Notes under the pieces: model-generated
Database searches by the model: none
Told to the model about the DNA's origin: nothing
Seen by the model: the letters and a program-made list of their open reading frames with translations, nothing else
Source of the DNA: Macrolepiota albuminosa
Lineage: Eukaryota > Basidiomycota > Agaricomycetes > Agaricales > Agaricaceae
Assembly: GCA_027475525.1 (NCBI GenBank)
Contig: JAMWFC010000090.1
Coordinates: 744,001-808,000, forward strand
Length of the DNA: 64,000 nt
Reading direction: 5' to 3'
Shown here: positions 43,193 to 53,789 of the stretch, piece by piece
Numbering within the stretch: the first letter of the stretch is position 1
How the letters are laid out: the number at the start of each line of letters is the position of its first letter
Translations under genes and position numbers: made by a program

Positions 43193-45480
43193 CATATAGA
43201 GACATCACAACAGTACGTGTCATACATTGTATAGGAGCTTGCTTTGTGCCATACTATATGTGTCCAGTAGAGTCCGCTATACTGTAGCAGAGCAGTCTCC
43301 ACAGTGCTGTAGAATACAGAGCTGTGGATGTGTCACAATGTGCTATATGACATGGTCCAGTAAATCAATAAAAGACAGGCACACATATGTGCAAGCAGGC
43401 CTGGTGGATGCTAGCAGACACTAGCAGATATCAACATGCATCAGTGGCTGCTAGCAGGCATCAGCTCACAAGTGAAAACCTTCTCTGTTGGCAGATATCA
43501 TGGCATGATTAAATCCTTCTTGAGGTTTCCCACTTTCCTCTCCTCTCCCTTCCTCTCTGCAATAACTTGAGGCTGTGCACCTCACCTTCCCTCCTTTTTC
43601 CACCTTTAATGCCAGCATATGTCTATAAAAGGGCCTTGCAGACCTATGCAGGCCTACATAAGCCACCAGCAGACATCTATGCAGATTTATGTCAACTTAT
43701 TCAAACCTATGCAAGTCTATGCAGGCCTGCACAGGGCATCAGTGGACATCTGCAGAGGCCTACACAGGCCCACAGAGGCTGATTGGACCAAAAAAAAATG
43801 TAACTCATTATCTTCACCTCATGCATGTGAGGAGGAATCAAACTCCTGGCCTTGGGAAAGTCTCCAGCAACAGAACACACTGACAATTAAACGTTGTACT
43901 ACAGGTCCATTACTAATAAATAGAATTAACAGTTGGATAACACAATGAATGGCTGCCTATCTACGTCTTTGCAGGTTCTTATATAGATATTTAAAAGTGG
44001 AAGGAGGGTAGCATATCCCCTAAAAGAGTTTTTGTAGCTTGAAAGGGGCATTGGCATCATCTGCTATCAGCTGGCATCTATTAAAGTTTGTTGGCAGCTG
44101 TCAGGACCTGCTGGCATCTGTTGGCATTTGTTGACATTTGTCATATATCTGTCAGTATTCGCTGAATATCTGCTGATATCTATCAGCATCCACAGGAATC
44201 TGTCAGCAACTCTTAGCATTGTCTGGCATCATCCAGCATCAGGGCAGGAGAGAAGAAAAGGGGGTGCATAGATGTCTGCTACATGGAGTGGCATCTTGGA
44301 GAGCATGGAAGGTGGAAGAAAAGGGATGGGAGTGAGAAGAAAGAGAGGGAAGAGAGAAGAGGAGGAATGTGAGTGTCTGCTGGCATGCCAGCGGACATAA
44401 CAGACATTGGATGTCAGGTCAGGGGAAAGGAAAGACACGGAGTGTATGTGGTGGACAGAAGTGGCATGTGAGGTAGTGTAGAGAGTGGAGAGGATGGCAC
44501 TGAGAAGAAAGAGGGGGAGGAAGGACAGAAGAGGGTGCATAAGTGTCTGCTGTCTGCTGGCATGCTAGCAGATGGTAGTGAATATTAGCATATGAGCCAG
44601 CTCACATCAAAACAGTAGCTGACATCCTCTTCCTGTGTAAAAATGACAAATATTTTAGTAGGGACAATGCTGGGTTGAAAGAGGAGAAACAAGTCTGTTG
44701 GACCTGTGTCTATTTATAAGCAGATAAACAGATCAAATAAATTTACTGAGATGGTGTCTTTTGACCAGTTTATATTTATACTATACCAAGTTATAATAAG
44801 TCTCAGTAGTTCAGTGAAATATCTATCAATTGTTAATCTATATTGTGCTAAGTGGTGGGTTCGATTCCCATGCAGTACATATAAGAAATTGGTGTAGAGA
44901 TTTTTATTTGTCAATTAATATTCCATGCATTTTTGCCCTACATGTACACTGCACTGACTTGTATAGTAAGCATTTGTAGTCTAATAGAATATTGATAAAT
45001 AGATATTTCATATTGTGCATAAAAGACAGGTTTGACTCCTCCTAGTGCAAATTATAGCAAGAGACTACTGACATCTTTAATGTCATTTATTTAATCTGTT
45101 CAAAACTTCAGAGATTACTCAAAAAGTTTAGGTTGGATGACTTTGCTCTAGCATGTGGCAAGTTCCTCCATCTTAAATTTCTCAAGTAATTTCTGGAGTT
45201 TTGAAAAAATCAAATGAATAACACTAGCAGATGTTAGCAAATGATTATTTATCACATGCACTGCAAGGAGTTTTGCATAGATTGATGCTAGTAGACATTA
45301 GCAGATGTTAGTAGACAGTAGTGGATGTTAGGTCCTGTGTAAAAATGACAAATATTTTAGTAGGGCTGGTACTAAGTTGAAAGAGAGAAAAACAAGTCCA
45401 GTGGACCTGTGTCCTGTCTATAAGCAGATGAACAAATCAAATGAATTTACCAACCTCACTATACTAACTTGTATGCTTTT
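43193..45480 (-). mobile_element. Composite repeat X, copy 2 (inverted)
   Basis: Reverse complement of the right part of X1 and of X3: it starts next to Gyp-A sequence with the X end (CATATAGAGACATCACAACA), then the GCATAGGCC-rich segment, the class II tRNA-like unit (about 43825-43903), the CT-rich block now as GA-rich (44230-44560), a further tRNA-like unit (44797-44874) and a single fold-back arm. With X3 it forms inverted repeats of more than 2 kb around 45480-49535. The right limit is approximate. Confidence 0.6.
44797..44874 (+). repeat. tRNA-like unit with perfect B-box
   Basis: GGTTCGATTCC at 44858-44868 is a perfect RNA polymerase III B-box, preceded by an A-box-like TAGTTCAGTGAAAT. 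Related, more decayed units lie near 27421-27494, 44980-45050 and 45585-45690. Likely the head of a tRNA-derived SINE; no cloverleaf with a clear anticodon was found. Confidence 0.5.
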
Positions 45481-45979
45481 GCACTAATGACATATAATGA
45501 TGTTTTTTGATCTGCTGAACTAATTGAAATGTCTGTAGTAAAGTGCTGTAGCTTAATACACAATATTAGAATAATATTTACAATGTCCTGTAGTCTAGCA
45601 GAATATTGTCAGTTTATATTTCTTCTAGTATACAACTAGCTATGTATACTCACACCTACTACCACATGGGAGAGTTTGAGTCTCTCTTGTATAATCGTTG
45701 AATAGTGTGTGGTTTTTTACTAATGCATTTCATCTCAGAGAGTGGCATAACAGATCAAACAGATTTATAACAGATTTGTCACTAGCATAACAGAACAGTT
45801 AATCTTAATGAAAAATAACCAATGGGAAAGCCATGAATTTTGCTGTTAAAAATGCAAAATCATCCAGTGTATATGGCCTCTGAGGTCTGAAAAATGTGAT
45901 GTCTTTATAGTTTGCTATCAGGCATGATAATGAAGATGGTGAGAATAACTCTAACATATTAATGAATACATTATCAGTA

Positions 45980-47870
45980 TGATTAGCTAGATTTAAAGGG
46001 CCAATGGGCTACAAGAATGAACAAAGAGGGCAAATTATTGTTTTCCATCTCCTCTTTTGCAGAAATGAACAAAGGGGGCAAAGATTTGTCTTCCATCTCC
46101 TCTTCTGCAGAAATAAACAAAGGCAGCAAAGATTTGTCTTTTATCTTGTCATCCACTACAATAAACAAAAGAGGGATACCTTCTAAGTCAGGATCACTAA
46201 TGGATGGATTAGAGATATCTATTTGGTCATTGTCAGTTTCCTCCAGCTTCATAAATATTCTGTGGATATGAGCTGCTAAAGCGTAAAGAAGTTGGAATGC
46301 TGGTTGAACCACAATGCAAGAGTGTTCCATTGTAGAGCCATATACCAGTCCAGGTTTACTCTGACTGTAGAGGTGGTAGAATAGTTGTTGTGAGTTCAAG
46401 GATTCAATATGTGTTAAGGATGGCTATTGGAGAGAGTTGATATCGAAGAGAATGATAAGATGGGCCATAAAGAAGCAGTCTTGAAAATCAGGCTGCTCAC
46501 CATCAATACCATTAGTATGAGACTTGATGCCTGTCAATTGGCTCATCTGAGCAGGATCCACAGACCTGGCAATAGAACTGACAATAGAAGCAGCAATAGA
46601 CTTGCTACCAGCAAATAGGTGGATTATATTGTTGGCTATTGGAATATGTTCCATTCTATCTAGCAACTGCCACTTGTCTAAGGCTAGAAGCGTCTGCTAG
46701 TAGCCCCTGGCAGATCTGCTACCTGCAAACACATAGAGCAAATCGTCTGGTAGTGGAATGGACACCATTCCATCTGCAGATAGCAATGTCATAGATGGCT
46801 AGCAGTTGCATGCCAAGAAGCTTTTAAGAGAGTGGAAGCCTTGCTGATATACGAGAAGGCAATGCTCCAGTATTTTATTGCTTAAAATCTGAATATCCTC
46901 TTGGTCAATGTAGTTCCACCAATCATAGCCATACAGATTTCTGATTAGATCTTGACGGCCATTAACAAACTCCAGAATCTCTGTGGACAAGGTTTGCTGA
47001 TTTTAGAGAGGAAAAAATTAGCTCATGCTTTTGATAATATCTGGGACATTGCAGACCATATTATTCAGTAATGTAGCCCTCAGATATAACAGTATAAAGT
47101 TCTATAGCACACATTTAGATCATAATATATTTACATATTTTGGAGTTATTTTACCAAACTCTTGTCTAAATGCTAGATAATCTATGCCTCTTTTGCTTAA
47201 GACTTGGCACAAGATTGCCAAATATGGAAAGTGCTGCAATGAGGCATGACTCAATGTAGTTAACAATCTCTTGCAAATTTTCTAGTACAGTAGCTTGGAA
47301 CAGGACATTGTGTGGTATAGAGATAGATGCTACTGTACTGTTGCTTGTAGAAGCAAATACTGCTATGTAATAGATTTTTATGTCTTGTAAACAAAAGTGA
47401 TTTTCAACAATTCCATTGCATGTGACTATTATAAATTTGTTCCAATCATTCACTAATAGCAGCAAGCTATAATAATGTTCTGCATCTACCATTTTCATAG
47501 TAGATTTCTTGCAGTTTGAGGGAGAATAAAATTAGAAAACACTCACCTAAATTTATTAATTACTATCAAGGCCAATTCTTGCCACATGGCCACCTTTTTG
47601 TGGACATATGACTGGGCACATTTTTTCTTCACTAACATACCATGCTTTGACTAAATATCTGACTGGTTGAAGAAATACCAAACTGTCCACTCTTTTCATT
47701 CATGACAAGCTGACATTTCTTTGTCCATCTGTTGCATTGTGCTCTAGCATGTAGATAATGAACATAATTAACTGAAGAGATATGTTCACAAATAGATATA
47801 ATGAAAATAAAAATGTTAACAAGAGGACTCACATTCAGAAATAGTTACAGATTCATTTTCTGTATCAGAA
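45980..47870 (-). pseudogene. Unknown decayed protein in the core of the X2-X3 inverted repeat
   Basis: Several minus-strand frames look like real but broken coding sequence: a stretch with YGYDWWNYIDQEDIQILSNK (46799-46990), one with SISIPHNVLFQATVLENLQE (47166-47498), and one at 45983-46399 with three tandem 16-residue repeats based on KSLLPLFISAEEEMED. Modules of the type IPLPDDLLYVFAGSRS and IPIANNIIHLFAGSKS (about 46590-46770) repeat too. I do not recognise the family and see no transposase triad. It may be the gene of the element bounded by X2 and X3, or a captured gene. Confidence 0.45.
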
Positions 47871-49160
47871 TTAAATTGCCATATCCAAGATACCTCGATC
47901 TTTAATAAATCAGAAATGTTGGGATTTCATATAGCTGTGCTTGCATTCAAATTCACTTTCTGTAGAACTGGATACTTTCTTTGAATGCTGGGGTCCAATC
48001 CTAGTTGCAGCAGAGCACTGCAGCATTGTGCATAAGCATTAGCCTTCATTAGGATTGAGGCCTGAATTTTTTGAAGAAATGTATTGATACAATGCTGTAC
48101 TAGCAGTCAGGGACACACCATGCATCAGAAGTCAAAATAAACATTTAATTATGGGCTGAAAACTGTAAGCCTCCTAGTAGCAGTCTCAACAAATTATATC
48201 TCTAAAAACATCCCAATAAATAAATACACAGACAGTACAGAATAAAGGGCAGGGACTAGCTCAAGCTATCTACTCAACAATAGTCCAACCACTGTAATGA
48301 GGAGGGGAAGCATAGGAGCTGGCAGAAGTGATGAAATAGGATCAATTTGTGATGATCTAAATCAAAATTAGATCTGACAATGCCTGATTTGACATGACTA
48401 AAAGGGGAAAGGAAAAGAAGCATGGAGGGATGTTAAAAAAAGCATGGAATACAAGGAAGCGCTAAAAGGAGAAAGAAGGATCTATGAATGGGATCGTGCT
48501 AAATGGAGCTGAACCAAATGGGAAAGTGGCAATCAGAGACATCCAGAGGAATGGTGGAATAAGAAGTTGAATGGTGGAACTGATGGCACCAAAACATGCC
48601 TCCCTAAAGAAAAATTGGACTATTAAATATGTTTTGGAGGCTGGAGAGTTGACAACAAAAGAGTTATGTGTAGCTAGTAGTCTGTGTACCAGAAAAACAG
48701 TATAAATAGCCCAAGTTTAGTAGAGAATAGACAGGCAATTGATAGGCAAAGGCTCAGTGGTTCCCAGAGAGTAAATCACCTAGGCTAGAGTTTATTGAAC
48801 ACCTTTTATTGGAAGTATATTGGTAGACAAAGGCTCAGTGGTTCCCAGGGAGTGAACTACTTAGGCTGGAGTTTATTGAGAATCTTCTTCTGCCCATCAG
48901 AATATTTGATATTCTGTGAAGCACCCAATACATCAAGTTTTTATCATCAAATACCAGTATGGATTAGAGGTTACTTTCTAAGACTTCAAGAAAGCTCCGG
49001 AACTATCAGTACTACTTGCAACCAAATACTACAGTGTGAGCTTGAGTTTTCACATTCTTGCTTGGGGCAACCTGGACAATATGAGAATATAGAAATAATT
49101 TCTCTGCAATGAATTCTTAAAGGGCTTGCAGGAGCCTTTCAATTTAAATCAAGCACAGAT
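47871..49160. other. Low-CpG stretch, possible LTR remnant
   Basis: No gene is supported. TATAAATAG at about 48704, followed by two similar AGGCAAAGGCTCAGTGGTTCCC segments (about 48746 and 48824), resembles the promoter part of an LTR, and it seems to interrupt coding debris on both sides. Ends and target duplication could not be fixed. Confidence 0.35.
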
Positions 49161-49164
49161 TGCA

Positions 49165-49470
49165 CTCTATCATTGTTAATAGTGAGACATTATCTATGAT
49201 CATAAATGAGAAAAAAATTTTAAAATCTTCTGAAACAACTATATTCGTTGGTTTAAGGCTATCTGCCGGTAGTACTAGCAGATCCGCTAGCTGTATATTT
49301 TCTGCCATTTCATTGTTGTTAAAGGCTCTGGAAACTTTATTAGGTTCCAGGAGAGCAGTCCACCTTCCACTAGCAATAAACCTGCTCTTGTCCTGAGAAG
49401 CAGCAAGGACATCGAGTCAAATCTTTAATAGTTCTCTTTCTGCCTCAACCTTTTGCCAATTATTATTGCT
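49165..49470 (-). pseudogene. Unknown coding fragment, likely N-terminal side of the same core gene
   Basis: The minus-strand frame reads KVEAERELLKI, a TGA where CGA would fit, then LDVLAASQDKSRFIASGRW, FNNNEMAENIQLADLLVLPA and SEDFKIFFSFMIID. The repeated ADLL/AGS-type wording parallels the fragment at 46590-46770, so both may come from one protein. Function unknown. Confidence 0.45.
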
Positions 49471-49534
49471 TATATGCTGATTTAAATGGTAAACCTGATC
49501 TTAAATTACAATTCTAAGCTTGATGATATACCTC

Positions 49535-51722
49535 AGCTGGTTATCTTTGTTATCAAAACCAGCACAAAAATAGTCAGCCACAGTGTATCATTAACTTATC
49601 ACATGCACTGGAAGAAACACATGCGCAAATACGTCTCATCTTATTCCTCTGCAGAAATCTCTGAAGTTTTGAACAAATTAAATTAATGATGCTAGCAGAT
49701 GTCAGCGGCCTGCTGCTATAATGTGCACTAAAGAAAAGTAGAACCTGCCTCTTAGACACGATGTAAAATATCAATTTATTAATATTCCATTATACCACAG
49801 GTGCTTACCAAAAGTCAGTATGGTATACATATAGTGCAAAAATATACCCATACAGAATTTGAATGAATAGTGTTATCATTTTTTACTTGCAGAAGTATAT
49901 AGAAAAACTATGTGGTATAGTAAAATATTAGACTGATATTTATTTACACTACATCAGTATATAGTAAGACTTTGTAATGTAGCTGCTTACCAGAAGTTCG
50001 TACAGTGTACATATAGTGCAAAAATACACCGGTATAAAAAGACACCATTAGATATCATTAAGGTGGACTAGAAGAGTCAAACCCACCACTCCACACAATA
50101 CTGAATATCAATTGACAAATATTCCACTGAACCACTGGGACTAGTTGCAACCTTATAGTATACATATACATTGGTCAAAAGACACTATCTCAGTAAATTT
50201 ATTTGATTTGTTTATCTTTATAAATGAGACACAGGTCTACAGTAAATTTATTTGATCTGTTTATCTTTATGAATGGGACACAGGCCTACCAGACTTGTTT
50301 TCTCTCTTTTAATCCAATACTATCCCTACTAAATTCTTTGTCATTTTTACACAGGAAGATTTCTTTGGACATCAGTTACTGTTTGCTGACATCAGCTGTG
50401 GTGACTCACATGCTGATGTCTGCTACTGCCCACTAGCATGCTATTAGACAGCAAATACTTGCACAACTCCTTCCACCCTTCTACCTCTTTTTTATCAGTG
50501 CCATCCTCTCTACTTCATGCAGTACCTTACATGCTATCCTTGTCTACCACATGCATCCTGCTTCCCTCCTCCCCTCTGACCTGACATCGGACATCTGCTA
50601 TGCTTGCTGTGCCAGCAGACATTTACGCTTCTCCCCTATCCTCTTCCTCCTCTGTTTCCCCACCCCTATCCCTCTTCTGCCATCCCCCACACTCTCTCAA
50701 ATGCCACTCCATGTGGCAGATGCCTACATACTCCCTTTTCTTCTCTTCTGCCCAAATGCCAGGCAATGCCAAACAATGCTGGAGATTGCCAACAGATGGC
50801 TGCAGATGCCAATAGATATATGACAGATGCTGATGGATGCTGACAGATGCCAGCTGATAGCAAATGATGCCAATGCCTCTTTCAAGCCATGAAAACTCTT
50901 TTGAGGAAAATGCCACTCCTCTTCTACTTCTAAATATCTATGTGGGGACCTGCAAAAATGTAGATGGGTGGCTTTTCATTATGTTATCCATCCTTTGATT
51001 CTATCTGTTAGTAATGGACCTATGGTGCAACAGTTAAATCATCAGTGCATTCTGTTGCTGAAGGCTTCCTCAAGGCTAGAGGTTTGATTTCTCTCCACAG
51101 GCATAGAGGTAGGATGACAAGTTACCTTTTTTTTTGGTCCAAGCAGCCCTTGTAAGCCTGCATAGGCTTTTGTGGATGTTTGCTAGTGCCCTGCACAGGC
51201 CTATATAGGTTTGAGTAGATCAACGTAGGTTTGCATGGATATCTGCTAGTGACTTGTGTAGGCCTGCATAGGTCTGCAGGGCTCTTTTGTAGACATATAC
51301 TAGCATTGAAGGTGGAAAAAGGAAGGAAGGCAAGACATGCAGCCTTAAGTTATTGTGGGAAGGAAGGGAGAGGGGAGAGAAGTGGGGAATCTCAAGGAGA
51401 ATTTACTTATGCCATGATATCTGCCAATGGAGGAGGTTTTCATTTGTGAGCTGATGCCTGCTAGCAGCTGCTAATGCACATTGACATCTGCTAGTATTTG
51501 CTGACATCTACTGGGCCTATATATACATATATTTGCCCACCTTTCCATAATCCACTAAACTGTGTCATACAGCATATTGTGACATATTTGTGGCTTCATA
51601 TTCTATAGCACTGTGGGGACTGCTCCACTACAGTGTAGCAGACTCTACTGGACATATATGGTATAACACAAAGCAAGCTCCAATACAATGTATGATATGT
51701 ACTGTTGTGATGCTCTATTTTG
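49535..51722 (+). mobile_element. Composite repeat X, copy 3
   Basis: Same direction as X1. It begins with one fold-back arm (49540-49700), then inverted tRNA-like segments, the CT-rich block (50380-50860), the class II tRNA-like unit (51019-51101) and the GCCTGCATAGG segment. It ends GCTCTATTTTG at 51722, where Gyp-A RT sequence (AAGCTGCACC) starts. Inverted partner of X2. Confidence 0.6.
51019..51101 (+). repeat. tRNA-like sequence (class II shape) in X3
   Basis: Same 83-base unit as at 29364-29446, with ends CCTATGG and CCACAGG and a decayed B-box GGTTTGATTTC. Confidence 0.55.
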
Positions 51723-51743
51723 AAGCTGCACCCTTACTATATA

Positions 51744-52518
51744 CAAGCTACGATTCGTGTCTTCGGCACAAATTTCATAGCTCATTGAGGGCTTTGCCCC
51801 CAAACCCCCCCCAACTAAGCCTCCACCCTAACCTCACTTCGTTTGGTTAGAGCTTCAAGTATGTATAGAGAACTCAGTGCTCATTCCCAGCCTCAACCTC
51901 ACTTCGTTTGGTTAAGGCCTCGGCATTCCACAACTCAGTGCTCATTCCCAGCCTCAACCTCACTTCGTTCGGTTAAGGCCTCGGCATTCCACAACTTAGT
52001 GCTCATTCCACAACTCTCAAAGTATTATTGTAAGCTAAATTGAATTTTTCTTGAATTTTTCAGATTTTATTCAGCATTTATAAATCTTTAAAAAACTAAA
52101 AATCAGTATATTAGTAGCCTTTGAATTTTTCCTGATTTTCTGGTGATTTTCCTGGAATTATTTGAGCATTTTCCACTAACATTCTCCTGAAAAACAGAGC
52201 AATTGAATTTTTCTTGAAATTTTCAGATTTCTTTAAGCATTTATATTTTCCACTAACATTCTCCTGAAAAACAGAGCAATTGAATTTTTCTTGAAATTTT
52301 CAGATTTCTTTAAGCATTTATAAACCTCTAAAAATTCACAATCAGTGTATCAGTAGCCTTTGAATTTTCCTTGATTTTTTGGTGATTTTCCTTGAACTTT
52401 CAAGCATTTTATACACACATTTACCAAAAAATAAACAAAAAAGGCAATTCTTTGTCAGCCTTAGTCAGAACTGACTAATCAATAATTCCCACAAAACGGT
52501 TGTCCCATATATTATAGA
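51744..52518 (-). mobile_element. U1: short Helitron-like element with terminal hairpins, in Gyp-A-3 RT
   Basis: Read on the minus strand it starts TCTATAATATATGGGACAAC (52518 leftwards) and ends with two hairpin-forming blocks and CGTAGCTTG (51744). Insertion is between A and T of decayed Gyp-A RT, the Helitron habit. The ends match U2 and the 5' end of Hel-1. It encodes no protein. An exact 77-base duplication (52168-52321) lies within. The end is not the usual CTRR, so family assignment rests on the 5' TC and the link to the RepHel element. Confidence 0.65.
52168..52321. repeat. Exact 77-base tandem duplication (likely artefact)
   Basis: ATTTTCCACTAACATTCTCC at 52168 repeats at 52245; the related element U2 has one copy. 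Confidence 0.9.
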
Positions 52519-53330
52519 TTTCAAAAAAAATAAGATGTTATAAACAGCATTGGATGCACAATAGCACAACAATAATATAGTCAAGAATGTAATTTTCCTT
52601 TCAGATCAGAAAGTTATATGCAAAGATATCACTAAAATGAAGTATAGGTTAAAAATTGACCTCACAGATGTATATGAACAAGTTTGCATATGCAAAGAAG
52701 ACATACCTAAGACATTGTTTTTATCCTTAATAGGGACATTTGTAAGTAATATAATGCAAATTGATGACTGCAACATGCCAGTGACATTTCAGAGGTTAAT
52801 GACCTCTATTTTCCAAGATGTGATTTGGAAGTTTATGCATGTCTATTTAGACAATATATTTATATTTTTAAACTCTATTGTAGAGCATGAGCAGCGCTCA
52901 TAAGTTGTATTTGAATAACTCAGAAAGGCAAGTCTCTATCTCAAATGGAAAAAGTGCAAGTTGTACACACCTAGTATAGACTATCTAGAATATGTCATTG
53001 ATAAGAAGGATATACACTCTGATATGGATAAACTCAATCGTATTTGAGAGTGGTGTACCTCATGCACTTACAATAACATACAGCATTTTGTGAGACTAGT
53101 GAATTATATTAGTAACTTTTTACTAGATATCACTGCCTATATCAGGCCATTGATGGCCATGACCCAGAATGGGTTTTCCTTTCACTAGAGGCTATTGCAT
53201 TAATGGTGCTTTGAAATGATCAAGCACATATACACTAAAAGCCAATTATATAGCTAATTGATCCATGTATCAAAGAGCCTATTTGGCTCATCTGTGATGC
53301 ATCTAAAACAGATTTAGGCATGGAGAATAG
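52519..53330 (+). pseudogene. Gyp-A-3 RT fragment
   Basis: Frames include KIDLTDVYEQVCI, SLIGTFVSNIMQIDDCN and MHVYLDNIFIF, as in Gyp-A-1, and reach the start of RNase H (SDASKT-like region near 53300). YLDN again replaces YLDD. Several stops and shifts. Confidence 0.85.
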
Positions 53331-53640
53331 TGCCTAAGTTTTATGTGTTGCTATTGCAACTATATCTGGCCAGTAGTGATGTGCTATTTCCTAATCATGC
53401 AATGCCAGAACCGTATGACTTTGAAACTAGTAATGATCAGAAATAGTTTGTGAATGACCTCATAGATCATAGATGGACATTAAATGGACATCTCAAATTT
53501 GAGGTGAGATGAAACTTAGGTGATACTACCTAGGAGCCTTTGATAAGCTGCAAAGATCTTGCAATGCTAAATTAGTACTTAGAGCTGCAGGACATGAAAC
53601 ATCCTCAATAGCTGGCAAAATGCACATAGAGCACATGAGA
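53331..53640 (+). pseudogene. Gyp-A-3 integrase C-terminus with chromodomain remnant
   Basis: Follows the deletion join directly: the sequence matching Gyp-A-1 from 16033, with the RIVPKFHVSLLRQY-like segment and a decayed chromodomain (about 53470-53600). Confidence 0.8.
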
Positions 53641-53789
53641 TGGTGAAATGTGAATGAAGTCCACTTTGATAGCCGGTAAGTAATCAGTTAGCTATTATTT
53701 GTAGTTGTTTACATTACTAGCAGAGTTAGGAAATTTTTTTTCTTTTCTCCTTTTAAATTCCAATATATATAGCTAATATGTCCTGTGCA

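Noticed and set aside
27421..51101. Calling the tRNA-like sequences as tRNA genes
   Set aside because: They sit within a dispersed composite repeat, vary at conserved sites and show no convincing anticodon arm.
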